From: JAIEPX01 sp963725255
Lineage (GTDB): Bacteria; Pseudomonadota; Gammaproteobacteria; JAIEPX01
Assembly: GCA_963725255.1 (NCBI GenBank)
Contig: CAVRXV010000005.1
Location: 124,001 to 188,000, forward strand
Length of the DNA stretch: 64,000 nt
Reading direction: 5' to 3'
The position numbers and the translations under genes are program-made. Positions 17,751 through 28,400 of the stretch are shown here, piece by piece. The notes beneath the pieces were generated by a model. The model was not told the origin of the DNA. It was given only the letters and a program-made list of their open reading frames with translations, and ran no database searches. Numbering within the stretch: position 1 is the first letter of the stretch; the number at the start of each line of letters is the position of its first letter.

Positions 17751-17952
17751 ATGAAAAAGCTTGATACCTATCTCAGCTTTTGTACGGAGGTTTACGAATT
17801 AGGCAAGCCTAATCCACCAAGAAATGCTTATGCTTGCAGCCGAAATCCCCAAAAGTTGGGGCTATAAAAATATCCGCATGATTAAAGCGTTTTATCGCGC
17901 AGCTGCGCCTGATGAAAATGACGAGGCTATTGTTTATGAATGCAGAAAATAA
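17751..17952 (+). pseudogene. Remnant of a class I SAM-dependent methyltransferase
   Basis: Two short fragments in different frames fit the two ends of one protein. From ATG 17751 the N-terminal piece reads 'YLSFCTEVYELGKPNPP'. Then, one frame over, from about 17821, comes 'EMLMLAAEIPKSWGYKNIRM', and further 'APDENDEAIVYECRK' before TAA 17950. In the family that begins with a '-C-T-E-V-Y-x-L-x-K-P-N-P-P-' stretch, about 170 residues with the SAM-binding motif lie between these ends; here they are missing. This is an internal deletion plus a frame change, not a sequencing slip. It lies at the end of the GNAT operon. Confidence 0.65.
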
Positions 17953-18060
17953 TATTCCTGATTTGTTAACAGAAAAATTACCCTGTCAGCCACTGAGCCG
18001 TGGAGTTTTGTGCTATCCTACAGGAGTGAGATCGAGTGTTATTAAGAGGGGAACATCAAT

Positions 18061-19053
18061 ATGAGCAATCTGAATAAAGAAATTATCCAATGGGGTTGTA
18101 AATGCCTTCTATCTCTTGGGTATACACTAAAAAGCAATCTGCCAGAAAATGTGCTAGAGACACCTTGGTCTTATGTGGTCCGCTTTGATACATCTGATGG
18201 GTACATTTATTTAAAGGGTGCACCGAAGTTGTTCTCATTGGAGCCAACAATTATCCAAATTTTGCATGATCAATTTCAGGCTTCTGTTCCAACAGTTATC
18301 GCACACAATGCCGAATTAAATTGTTTTTTAATGAAGGATGCTGGTCGGTCATTACGAGAAATTCTAAAACAGAAATTCGACGTGGAATTGCTTTGCAGAG
18401 CTATTGAACAATTTACATTACTTCAGATAGCTGTTGCAGATCGTGTAGATATTTTTCTTGATATTGGGGTTCCGGATTATCGCTTAGATAAATTACCTGG
18501 TTTATACAAAGAATTAATTTCAAAAAATGATTTATTAATGGCGGATGGTCTATCTGAAGTAGAAATTAGTACGTTGGAGAAGCTGCTCCCAAGGGTTTCT
18601 GATTTATGCAAAAAATTATCTGCTTATTCTATCAAAGAAACAATTGTTCAGCCCGATTTTAATGATAACAACACGCTTATAGACGATAGTTCACAAGATA
18701 TTACAATCATTGATTTGGGTGAAATAGTAATCTCGCACCCATTTTTTTCTCTGCTAAACTGTTTGGAACAAATGAAAAAGCATCATGCACTAACAGACCA
18801 AGATGACAGGTATCTGAAAATTAAAGAGGCTTGTTTTAAAAAATATATGCATATTTTTGAATCTAAAGAACATTTATCAGATGCTATTGCTTCGGCACAA
18901 TTATTACGTATTGTTTATGGGATAGCGTGGTCATATAGATTTATGCTCGCATGTGGTAAAGAGAAGCTGATGTCATTCCAGCATTGGAAGCTCAGTAATT
19001 TATTGAAAGAATTTATAGCCTTATGCAAGATTGATGTGACTTTGAGTAAATGA
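18061..19053 (+). CDS. APH-like phosphotransferase
   Basis: The product has 330 residues and starts behind AGAGGGGAACATCAAT. The fold is that of APH/choline kinases: 'YVVRFDTSDGYIYLKGAPK', 'CFLMKDAGRSLREIL' and a catalytic loop 'IVQPDFNDNNTLI', where the His-Gly of the usual H-G-D has become Gln-Pro but the catalytic Asp and the Asn remain. 'ITIIDLGEIVISHP' supplies the second metal ligand. It is therefore probably active, with an unusual loop. It is the third APH-type gene within 6 kb. Substrate unknown. Confidence 0.8.
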   Translation: MSNLNKEIIQWGCKCLLSLGYTLKSNLPENVLETPWSYVVRFDTSDGYIYLKGAPKLFSLEPTIIQILHDQFQASVPTVIAHNAELNCFLMKDAGRSLREILKQKFDVELLCRAIEQFTLLQIAVADRVDIFLDIGVPDYRLDKLPGLYKELISKNDLLMADGLSEVEISTLEKLLPRVSDLCKKLSAYSIKETIVQPDFNDNNTLIDDSSQDITIIDLGEIVISHPFFSLLNCLEQMKKHHALTDQDDRYLKIKEACFKKYMHIFESKEHLSDAIASAQLLRIVYGIAWSYRFMLACGKEKLMSFQHWKLSNLLKEFIALCKIDVTLSK

Positions 19054-19160
19054 TACCCTGATTCTTCTTTGTGGGAATCAAAATTGTAAGACTATTTTAA
19101 GAAGTCTAGATAAATAAAGATCTGATAGAGTTAGATATGTAACTTGTAATAGGAGAGAGA

Positions 19161-19613
19161 ATGCGAGTTTTGTTGCAAAGAGTAAAGCAGGCACGAGTCA
19201 CTGTAGACTCGAAAATAATTGGTGAAATCGGAGCAGGCTTATTATTGTTGATCGGTATTGGTCATGAAGATAAAGAATCTTGTGTTCAAAAAATGGCAGA
19301 TAAGGTTGTGAATCTGAGAATTTTTGAAGATGAGCACGGCAAAATGAATCTTTCTGCATTGGATATTGGTGCTAATATTTTGGTGGTTTCACAATTTACG
19401 TTGTATGCAGATACAAAAAGTGGTCGTCGACCAGGTTTTAGTCTTGCAGCAAAACCCGAACATGCCGAACCTTTGATTCAACATTGGGTTAGTACTTTGC
19501 AACAATTGGGAATCACAAAAGTTGCCACAGGAGAGTTTGGTGCGTATATGCAAGTTGAATTAACAAATGATGGCCCTGTGACAATAATGTTGGAAAGTGA
19601 TGTCGCTAATTAA
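19161..19613 (+). CDS. dtd: D-aminoacyl-tRNA deacylase
   Basis: The product has 150 residues and starts at ATG 19161 behind AGGAGAGAG. DTD hydrolyses D-aminoacyl-tRNA and glycyl-tRNA(Ala) and needs no protein side-chain nucleophile. The two family motifs are present: 'SQFTLYADTKSGRRP' (S-Q-x-x) and 'NDGPVTIML' (N-x-P-x-T type Gly-cisPro region). 'MRVLLQRVKQARVTVD' is the standard N-terminus. It is followed by a NIF3/YqfO-like gene 20 bp on, probably in one transcript. Confidence 0.97.
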   Translation: MRVLLQRVKQARVTVDSKIIGEIGAGLLLLIGIGHEDKESCVQKMADKVVNLRIFEDEHGKMNLSALDIGANILVVSQFTLYADTKSGRRPGFSLAAKPEHAEPLIQHWVSTLQQLGITKVATGEFGAYMQVELTNDGPVTIMLESDVAN

Positions 19614-19633
19614 TTTTTTACAGAGATTAGTAA

Positions 19634-19945
19634 ATGTATTTAATTATTTTTAATGTTCCGGAATCTCACCTTGAGATAGTAAAGACAGCAATTTTTGAAG
19701 CTGGTGCTGGAAGAGTGGATAATTACAGTCACTGCTCATGGGAATGTCGTGGTGAAGGTCAATTTAGGCCATTACCAGGAAGCAATCCTTATGTTGGTAC
19801 AATAAATCAATTGGAAAAAGTTACTGAATACCGAGTGGAAACAATCTGTGATGAAGATAAAATTGCAGACGTAATCGCTGCACTAAAAAGTGCTCATCCA
19901 TATGAGGTTCCATCGTATCAAGTGGTTAAGATGGAAGATTTTTAA
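19634..19945 (+). CDS. YqfO/NIF3 middle-domain-like protein
   Basis: The product has 103 residues. It corresponds to the PII-like/CutA-like domain inserted in NIF3-family YqfO proteins and found alone in many Proteobacteria: 'GAGRVDNYSHCSWECRGEGQF', 'PLPGSNPYVG', 'EKVTEYRVETI' and 'LKSAHPYEVPSYQVV'. The Glu/His positions typical of metal or nucleotide contact are present. The function of stand-alone members is not established. It lies 20 bp after dtd. Confidence 0.85.
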   Translation: MYLIIFNVPESHLEIVKTAIFEAGAGRVDNYSHCSWECRGEGQFRPLPGSNPYVGTINQLEKVTEYRVETICDEDKIADVIAALKSAHPYEVPSYQVVKMEDF

Positions 19946-20082
19946 TGTTAGCTAGGTCTAAATCCATGCGTTATAGACTAAGAGTGATCTTTGGAGTTTA
20001 ATCAATACTTCTCTCAATTTTGAACTTAGAGAGATAAAATTGAATCTACATGAAAGTCAACAAGCAGGAGTTACAGGTCAAG

Positions 20083-20640
20083 ATGCACGAAATTTATGTT
20101 AGCACTGATATTGAAACAGATGGCCCGATTCCGGGAATTAATTCTATGCTGAGTTTTGGATCGGCGGCGTATCAGGTCGATAAAACGTTGGTATCGACAT
20201 TTACTGCAAACTTGGAAATATTGCCAGGTGCTGTTCAAGATCCGCGAACGATGGAGTGGTGGAAAACGCAGCCCGAAGCATGGAAAGCGTGTAGAGAAAA
20301 TCTTCAACAACCTGAAAATGCAATGAAACAATATGTGATTTGGTTGAAAGGCTTAAAAGCCAGACCTATTTTTGTAGGATACCCTGCAGGGTTTGATTTT
20401 ACTTTTGTCTACTGGTATTTGATGCGTTTTGCCGGCGAAAGTCCCTTTTCATTTTCTGCTTTGGATGTTAAAACTTATGCTATGGCGCTACTGAAGAAAG
20501 AGTATCGTCGAACCATAAAAGGAAATATGCCAAAACACTGGTTTGATGATTTTCCACACACTCATATTGCACTTGATGATGCTATTGAACAAGGCGCCTT
20601 GTTTTGCAATATGCTTGCTGAAAATTTAAAAGCCAAATAA
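20083..20640 (+). CDS. DEDD-type 3'-5' exonuclease-like protein
   Basis: ATG 20083 is preferred over ATG 20050 because AGGAG lies between the two and the family begins '-x-x-I-Y-V-S-T-D-I-E-'. The product has about 185 residues: 'VSTDIETDGPIPG' (exo I, D-x-E), 'ARPIFVGYPAGFDFTFVYWYL' (exo II region) and 'HTHIALDDAIEQG' (exo III, H-x4-D type). This matches the RNase-T/ribonuclease-H-like group found in many bacteria as an uncharacterised exonuclease. It is convergent with the giant protein gene on the other strand. Confidence 0.8.
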   Translation: MHEIYVSTDIETDGPIPGINSMLSFGSAAYQVDKTLVSTFTANLEILPGAVQDPRTMEWWKTQPEAWKACRENLQQPENAMKQYVIWLKGLKARPIFVGYPAGFDFTFVYWYLMRFAGESPFSFSALDVKTYAMALLKKEYRRTIKGNMPKHWFDDFPHTHIALDDAIEQGALFCNMLAENLKAK

Positions 20641-20653
20641 CTTGTAGTGTGTT

Positions 20654-23600
20654 TTACTTAAGATAATAAACAGGTAGTTCGCCGAAATTACTATCCGTAT
20701 TTTCATCGGTAGTGGGTAAAGAAGCTTCAAGTCGACAAGTTGAGACTTGCGGTTTTGCTAATTCGATATTCAAACTTTTCATATAAGTGGCAAATTTTGC
20801 ATTTATATCAAATTGATCTGAGCCAGCAGATGATGCAGGAGCGGACTTGGATTGAGTTGCATGCTCGAATAATTCCATGACTTTAGTGTAAGTTGCTTCG
20901 ATGACCTCATCTGATGGCATTGCATTAACGTCTATGAGATAATTATTGAGTATGGCTAAAATTTCACTCTGTTGGGGATCGATGGTTTCTATTAATTCAC
21001 GCGTTAAACCATCATATAGTGTACCTTTAGTTATAAACGCTATAGTAAGATTGGGCCAAATATTCGTATCGGCTTTCGAAATTTTATCTTGAAATGGCTC
21101 TAAATAGCATCTAAACCTGTCTACTACGAAGATAAGAACCAAATGTTTAATAGTTGATGATTTCAGCAATTGCGCCAATTCTTTTTCAATCTCAAGAGAT
21201 TCAGTTAAAGTAGAATAGTCGAGCGTGTAGTAAAAATCCCAATACTGACTATTATTCTCAGTAGGGTTGTTCTTGGTATGTTTGAGCATCGCAATAATTT
21301 CATCTTTTGTAACTTGTATCTTGCGAAGAGCGGACTTACTGAAACAGAGCTTACTAACATGTGAAGGCATAATTCTGTTTGAAAGAAATGGCGCCAGAAA
21401 CTGAACATGTTGAGGATAAAATTTTAAAACGTCAATACAGTTGCCTAAATTTTGATTGCGCAATTTTGGGTCAGCCAATATTTTTGAAGCCGCTTTTAAA
21501 AACCCTTTTTCAAGAAACGGGTCTAATGCTTTCGAATGCAAATCTTCAGATAATGTAAGTCCGATCTCAAAGAGCAGTAGTATATTTTCTTCGTTATAGT
21601 GTTCTCTTGACATAATCGATTCAAAGTGTGTTTTGAGATCAGACTGCCAGCGATTTACTATATTAAACTCGTATTGATTGTATTTGTCATTATTAATGTA
21701 TTCACAAATAAAAGATTTGATTGTTGTAACGTTTTCATGAGATAAGTGAGTTAATAAGAGTGTATAGATGTGTCCATGCATACAGAAAAAGTATACGGAG
21801 GACTGTTTCTTCGGGTATGTAAGGAGAAAGATTAATCTGTCGATATTTTTTTCACTAAGATAATGCTTGACGATATATGAAAGAACGGTTCTTGGATTAT
21901 AAAGTGTATAGGAATGTGAGATCGATGATGACGCATCGTAATAATATTCTATGATAATATCGAGTGCATCATTAATATTATCGTTATCATCGGATAACAA
22001 ATGATACTTGTGACAAAGCTTAATGAGACGCTCTTCAGCTAATTGAGTATTTCCGCCTGATAGTGTTTTTAGAAAGACATAGCAGATGGCAATTTTAATA
22101 GGACGTGGATCAGGATTTTCGAATTTATCTTTAATGTTTTCTAACTGACAGATGCTAGCGGAGTTTCCCAACTCATAAGACAATTGTAAAGCAACCAGAT
22201 AGCGAATTTGTACTGCCTCATCATCGTATTTAGCTTCAGCCTCTATCGCGTCTGGTATCAATTCAAAAAGTCGATTCGCAAGGGTATGATAGAGAACACC
22301 TTCAATAAAATGAGTATGAGAATCAGATTTTTCGAGTAGAGCCCCTTCTTTAATTAACAATCGGGCTGCCGCATCTTTTTTGTCTTGTATAGAAGCTTTT
22401 AATGCTACTCCTAATAGAGGTTTATTTAGATGGATAATAGGAGTTAAGGTAAATAATTCCACATCTTTCCATTCTTTTCTTTGAATAGCAGTTTTATAAA
22501 ATTGAGTGATTATTACAGCATTGTCATTTACATTATCTAGCTTCAGGAATTCCATAATGAGGTCTTTTACTCTGGCATAATGTTGAGATGATAGTTTTGT
22601 AATATGTTCAGGTTTTATTTTATTTAAAAGAGTTGGTGCTAAAGCTCGAATAGTGTGTGAATAACGAGTTAAGACGCTAACACATTCTATAAATTCATCT
22701 TCCGTGATTTTTGGACGCGTCATTACTTTCTCAGCTGCTTTGAGATATCCTTTTATAAGCAGAATTTCAAGAGTCTCAGCACAGTTTTTGCCATATAATT
22801 CGAGTCCAAAATCGAAAAGACATAATATCTTTTCTTCACTGAGCGCATTACTATTAATTGTTCTGATAAAGTAATCGTTGAGTTTCGAATACCAGGCACA
22901 CAGTTTATTCTCTTTCTGAAGAGAATCAGCGTCATTATCAATGAAATCTCGCTTTATAGATTTTACTATTTCAACAGTATCAGTCGACATATGTTGAAAT
23001 AGATTGTAGAATACATTTCCCTGAAGTTTCTTGGAATAGTGAGTTGAGTCATCTGATGAAGTTAGTATGCGAAGTATTTTATGGCCACATTTTTCATCAA
23101 GATATATTTTGGTAATATATGAAAAGATATGCCCAGTATATAAAATACAGAATGATTTTGCAGCATCATGAAAATGATCCATGATAATGTCTAGCGCTTC
23201 TTTAATGCTATTGTTATCTTTCCTTAAGAAATTGTAATGATGACAAAGCTTAATGAGACGTATTTCAGCTAATTGTGGATTGTTCTCGGAGAGTGCTTTG
23301 AGGAATAAATAGCATATAACAATTTTGAGAATTTTTGGATCAGGCTTTTCAAATTTCTTTTTAATTATTTCTAAACAAGGGACACTAGAAGGACCTACTA
23401 ATTCCTGCGATAGATGTAAAGCGACTAATAAGCGAATAGGTGCGTCATCATCAGTGTATCCTTCTTCAACCTTAAACACGTCTGGTATTAATTCAATAAG
23501 CCGATTATCGAGAGTTTCGAATAGCGCACCTTCGATAAAGTGTTTGTCGTTTTGATTTTTTTCTGGGCAAGCTCCCGCTTTAATTAATAACCTTGCTGTA

Positions 23601-25429
23601 AGAACTTTTTTGTCTCGTATTGCTCTAATCAACCCGGATCCTAATAAAGCTTTATTCTCATAATTTAATGGATTTAAGAGGAGTGATTCCACATGTTCCC
23701 AATGTTGTAATTTAATAGCAGTTTTGAATAATTCAATAATGAACGAGTCTATTTCAATGCATTTCTGCAACATAAATTTAGACTCACACGCTTTTTTCCC
23801 AAGTGTCGCTTTAGAATATAAGGCTATAAAAGTGGAATTATTTATGTTAGAAAATTCTTTTAAACACAGTCTTACAGTAACCCATTCGTTTTTGTCAGCT
23901 GCTTTAATAAGCATATCATCGAGTCCCATATACTCAATTTGACGTGGATTTCCATGATGCAGGAGATATGAATTAAGATCTTTGAATGCCGAACGTTCTA
24001 TTTGAATATTCAATTTATCAGTGTTGGTGGCTTTGACTAGCTCATCTGCTAAGTCAAACTGTTCCGCTAAAACTAAACTGGCAATAATCGGATCATTTTT
24101 TCTAAATAAGTATAGATATTCTTTGATCAATGAATCAAATACATGTTTTCTTAGGGCAGGTGTCTTTAATAATCGCATCAGCATTCGCGTATAGCCATTT
24201 TTCATCATGATGTAGGCCAAAGGTTTATCTAAACACTTATCTAATAAGATTTCCTTGGTAATGTTTGTCAAACCTAATAAAAATTCAAAATTATTCCTTT
24301 TATAGTATTTAAGTTTTTCTTGCTCATCTGCGTGTATTCGAACAGCTTCAGCTTCGTCTTTCGCTCTCATTTGATCCGTGTATTGTTCAATGTCATGATA
24401 GACTTGAGTAAAAAAACTAGAAGCTATATTTTTACGAATATAGAATATGATCGGAATTCTGAAATTGGGATTAACGGTGAGGCTGTTATTTTCGGCATAG
24501 ATTTTGTAATGATCAAGTAATTCTTGCGAAAAATCATAAGCCAATAATCGCGCTTCTAATGTGTCGGAACAAATACTTATAACAGTTCGATAAGGGTTAA
24601 ATCGAATTCTAGCCAGGACTTCGTTAGTTCGTGGATTAGACTTTCTGGCCCGTTTATTCGCTTTCTTGAATTCATCAAGTTGGGTTGCAGTATAAAAAGT
24701 ATCTTTTAAGCGGTCTAAGCCAAATTCGGCTGATTCACCCGTATCAAAATCAAATATTCTAGTGACTGTTCCAGAGTCATCGGTTAAAAGTCTATTGAAA
24801 AGAGAATCGTCTTTATGTGTCACAATACCGTACAATTTCTCATTGCGATGATCTCTACTGAATCCAAAAGCGCGACTGAGTGCATTAGGATCTAACAGGG
24901 TATTTGATTGTGGTTGTGAAAATCCCACTTTCTCTTCGGGTGAATACATTGGTTGTTTGTGTTCTCTTGGTATAATTGTGCCATCTGGGGCAATTAAAAA
25001 AGGTTTTCGTTGAGAGGGACGCAAATTATGTAATCGTCTTGAGTTGTTATCGCCAGGTATGATACCTAGCATAAATTGATAACTAAAATCGAATTCGTCC
25101 GCACGAAGAGTTTTTAATAAACAATCTTTTAAGTAATCGGTACTCAAATGCCCACTTTCGCACATTGCTAAGCGTTGATAATAGAAATATTGTTCATCTG
25201 TTAAATGAACACTGGCTTCATCAACTTTGGGAAACTCTGTATTTAATAAAGGTAAATACTGTATGACAAAATCGAGAAATGCATGTGCGATCTTTGTTTT
25301 TTTGAATTTCAGGGTGACAGTGCACGGTGCTACACTATTTTCAGTAGGCGTGCTAGCTTTGAAATAGCCTGCAAATGATTGCTGAGGCTTATTTGTTGGA
25401 TTGTATGATTGAGCTATTCGAACTTTCAT
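20654..25429 (-). CDS. Giant repeat protein, paralogue of the upstream gene
   Basis: The product has 1591 residues. Residues 1 to about 530 are clearly paralogous to the N-terminus of the neighbouring 1167-residue protein; both have 'NTLLDPNALS', 'LTDDSGTV', 'FNPYR' and 'LEARLLAYDF'. Residues about 562-971 and 972-1381 are a tandem duplication of one 410-residue module ('LAEIRLIKLCHHY' versus 'LAEERLIKLCHKY'); the neighbour has this module once. The modules are helical and ankyrin-like ('ARLLIKAGA', 'ARLLIKEGA'). No signal peptide or membrane segment. The start overlaps the upstream stop by ATGA, so translation is coupled. Family unknown; an effector is inferred from size and architecture. 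Confidence 0.8.
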   Translation of the reverse strand: MKVRIAQSYNPTNKPQQSFAGYFKASTPTENSVAPCTVTLKFKKTKIAHAFLDFVIQYLPLLNTEFPKVDEASVHLTDEQYFYYQRLAMCESGHLSTDYLKDCLLKTLRADEFDFSYQFMLGIIPGDNNSRRLHNLRPSQRKPFLIAPDGTIIPREHKQPMYSPEEKVGFSQPQSNTLLDPNALSRAFGFSRDHRNEKLYGIVTHKDDSLFNRLLTDDSGTVTRIFDFDTGESAEFGLDRLKDTFYTATQLDEFKKANKRARKSNPRTNEVLARIRFNPYRTVISICSDTLEARLLAYDFSQELLDHYKIYAENNSLTVNPNFRIPIIFYIRKNIASSFFTQVYHDIEQYTDQMRAKDEAEAVRIHADEQEKLKYYKRNNFEFLLGLTNITKEILLDKCLDKPLAYIMMKNGYTRMLMRLLKTPALRKHVFDSLIKEYLYLFRKNDPIIASLVLAEQFDLADELVKATNTDKLNIQIERSAFKDLNSYLLHHGNPRQIEYMGLDDMLIKAADKNEWVTVRLCLKEFSNINNSTFIALYSKATLGKKACESKFMLQKCIEIDSFIIELFKTAIKLQHWEHVESLLLNPLNYENKALLGSGLIRAIRDKKVLTARLLIKAGACPEKNQNDKHFIEGALFETLDNRLIELIPDVFKVEEGYTDDDAPIRLLVALHLSQELVGPSSVPCLEIIKKKFEKPDPKILKIVICYLFLKALSENNPQLAEIRLIKLCHHYNFLRKDNNSIKEALDIIMDHFHDAAKSFCILYTGHIFSYITKIYLDEKCGHKILRILTSSDDSTHYSKKLQGNVFYNLFQHMSTDTVEIVKSIKRDFIDNDADSLQKENKLCAWYSKLNDYFIRTINSNALSEEKILCLFDFGLELYGKNCAETLEILLIKGYLKAAEKVMTRPKITEDEFIECVSVLTRYSHTIRALAPTLLNKIKPEHITKLSSQHYARVKDLIMEFLKLDNVNDNAVIITQFYKTAIQRKEWKDVELFTLTPIIHLNKPLLGVALKASIQDKKDAAARLLIKEGALLEKSDSHTHFIEGVLYHTLANRLFELIPDAIEAEAKYDDEAVQIRYLVALQLSYELGNSASICQLENIKDKFENPDPRPIKIAICYVFLKTLSGGNTQLAEERLIKLCHKYHLLSDDNDNINDALDIIIEYYYDASSSISHSYTLYNPRTVLSYIVKHYLSEKNIDRLIFLLTYPKKQSSVYFFCMHGHIYTLLLTHLSHENVTTIKSFICEYINNDKYNQYEFNIVNRWQSDLKTHFESIMSREHYNEENILLLFEIGLTLSEDLHSKALDPFLEKGFLKAASKILADPKLRNQNLGNCIDVLKFYPQHVQFLAPFLSNRIMPSHVSKLCFSKSALRKIQVTKDEIIAMLKHTKNNPTENNSQYWDFYYTLDYSTLTESLEIEKELAQLLKSSTIKHLVLIFVVDRFRCYLEPFQDKISKADTNIWPNLTIAFITKGTLYDGLTRELIETIDPQQSEILAILNNYLIDVNAMPSDEVIEATYTKVMELFEHATQSKSAPASSAGSDQFDINAKFATYMKSLNIELAKPQVSTCRLEASLPTTDENTDSNFGELPVYYLK
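21285..23745 (-). repeat. Internal tandem duplication, period 1230 bp
   Basis: Two copies of a coding module, about 23745-22516 and 22515-21285 on the minus strand. An exact 20-base string (tgacaaagcttaatgagacg) starts at 22011 and 23241, 1230 bp apart, equal to 410 codons. Protein similarity runs along the whole module; DNA identity is patchy, so the duplication is old. Confidence 0.8.
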
Positions 25430-28400
25430 AGGGCGTTAACTTCGTTTAATTGAGATGAATCGTTCTCGTCTTTATGTGAAATCTTATGCTCAAAGGCCTT
25501 TAATTTCTGATCAAGGCTTCGCATGAGAGTATAAATTATCTTGTTAAATTCAGGAAGTACGGGTTTTTGAATTTCATAAAATGGTATTATTACGCGATTT
25601 TTGCTTACAGCTCCACTAAATAGTTGTAACACTCTTGAGAATGTTGTGCAAGTCAGTTCAGGATCCTGTAATTGATTAATATCTAGACAATAACTATTGA
25701 GAATATCTAACGTTTCAGTATGATGTGAATTTAATCGGACGAAATTTTTTGTTTGATACCAACACATTTTATGTAGCTGATCATTAGCTTCTATTGCTTG
25801 TGCAAGTTTTGGCCATCTACAAGATTCAATGGGTTTTTCAATTTCGTCACGAAATAAGTCAATAGCACGAAACATGTAGACAACAAATATTAACATCATA
25901 TGTCTCATAATCGATGGAGTTAAGAGTTCACTTAGAGTGTCCATTACAATGAAATCAGTCGATAAATTAAAAGTAAATGCTGAATAAAATTCCCATAAAT
26001 AATCTTCAGGATGGTATTTATTTAGATCGACAAGATTTAAAAGAGTGGCCAGTTGTCCTGCCTTATCAAAGGGATGAAGTGAAGAAAACTGCTTAATGTG
26101 ACACGGTTTCACTTTATTTTTTAATTGAGATTCGAAAAGATTGATTGAATTTGGATTTTTAACGAGAACTTCAGTTAATTGATCCATGATTTCTTCATTG
26201 ACTTTTGGATGCTCAAAGATGTATTTTGCTACTTTAATTCCACCCCGTGTGATTGCCTCTTTAAATACAAGAGAAAAATCGTGTTTTAAAAATTCTAGAC
26301 CCATTTCGAAAAGTAAGAAAGCTTTATCTTCATCGAATTTTTCACCGCGAGCGGCATCTTCATAAGCTCTTATCAGTTGTTGTTTCCAGTTTATCGAAGA
26401 TTGATTGATGAACGTTTCGGAAAACTCTTTTATGAAAGCGAAATTATGGTGGGTTAACTGTGATAATAAACTTTTACAGACAGAGATTCGCGATTCGTAG
26501 TACATGTGACCACGCTGATTATCATTGTCATTAATTATAACCCTGAGATTATCGGTATCTTGATGCTTTAAAAAAAGACTGGTTAAATAGGGTATCAAGA
26601 ATTCGGAATGAATTCCCCAGCTTGAATTTGCTAAAAGGTTTAAATATACAATAATTATTTTAAAGGCATCATAGATGCTTTGATTTTCCAAGGGCAGTAG
26701 TTGATACTTGTGACAGAGCCGTAATAAGCGTTTTTCGGCTAGATCCGTGTTACTATCGGAAAGCGCACAGATCACCAAAAAACAAATCGCTTTTTTAATA
26801 TTTTCAGGATCTGTGGCGCAGGCTAAATCCCTATTCTTTTCGAATAAAGCTATTGTCTCAGGATTTCCTATTTCATGTGCTAGTTCAAGTGCTACAAGGA
26901 ATCGAACAGGTGCAAACTCATCATGTGATCTCCTTTCTAGTTCTATGAGATCAGAAATTAATTCAATAAGACCGTTAGTCAGCGCATCAAAGAGACAGCC
27001 GGCTATTCTATATCCTGAACGCTCTCCTTCCGCAGGATTCCTGATATTAAATCGCAATAAAAATTTAGGTGCCCGAACATTTTTATTTCTAATTGCTTGG
27101 AATAGTGCCCTTCCTAGTAAATGTTGATCAAGAAGAGAGTATGAATTTCTGACCAATTCAATAATCTGGTCCCAGTCCTCAGTACTTGTAGCAGTAGAAA
27201 GATGGCGATTTAAGAATTCAGCCGAATCAGGTTGAGTTTGAGCTAAGAATGCTGATGTGCAAATGTCTCGATTTTCTTCAATAGTTAATGACAGTTGCTT
27301 TAATGTTTCCAGGCCAATATTGGGAAATTCTTTAAGACATAATTTTACCGTAACCCACAAACTCCGTCTAGCGGCTTCCAAAATCATTTTTTCAAGATCA
27401 AAAAACTCTACTTGTCGGGGTGTTCCTTTTGAAAGCACATAATCTTTTAACAAATAATAGCCATCTGCGTTTATAACTAATGATTCTTTCTTAGAGCCAG
27501 TTTCAGTAATCAATCTACCTGCTAGATCAAATTGTTCGGCTAAAACAAGGCGCGAAATTATAGGATCATATTGCTTAAATAAATATGGACGGTGATTGAT
27601 AAGTGCCTTAAATACCGTCTCTCGCAATGAAGATTTTCTGGATGATTCTTGAGTGTTTTCGGCTTGCGATTTGTTTCTGAGTAATCGCATGAGCATTCGG
27701 GTGTAGCCATTTTCCAACATGATATAGGCCAATGGTTTTCCCAAACATTCATCTAATAATATTTCAGGCGTAATCTCAGGCAAACCTAGTAAAAACTCAA
27801 AATCATTTCTTTTATAATGTTCAACTCTTGAAATAGGATCATTGAATATGATGATGGCTTCAGCTTCATCTTTTCTCCGCATGTCTTCAGTATAGAGTTT
27901 GATAGTATGCCTGTTACGTGAAGTATAATTTTCATTGGCAACATAAAATATGATAGGAACTTTGAAATTAGGATTTAGAGTCAAACCAATATTTTGGGCA
28001 TATAGTCTATAATGATCAAGAATCTCATGAGCAAAATCATAAGCTAGCAATCGTGCTTCTAATGTATCCGCGCAAATGCAAACAACACTTCTGTATGGAT
28101 TAAACCGAATTCGAGTTAACACTTCGTTAGTTCGTGAATTATTTTGTCTCGCTTGATGATTCGCTTTTCTAAATTCTTTGATTTGGCTGGGTGAATAAAC
28201 GCGATCTTTTAATCTTGTTAAAGAAGTTTCTGCGGTTTTTTCGGAGTCGAAATCAAATATTCTTACGACTGTTCCACTGTCATCAGTCAGTAAACGGTTA
28301 AACAACGCATCTTCAGTGTGTGTAATAATTCCATATAGCTTGCTGTTACGTAAACCACGACTGAATCCGAATGCACTGCTGAGCGCATTGGGATCTAACA

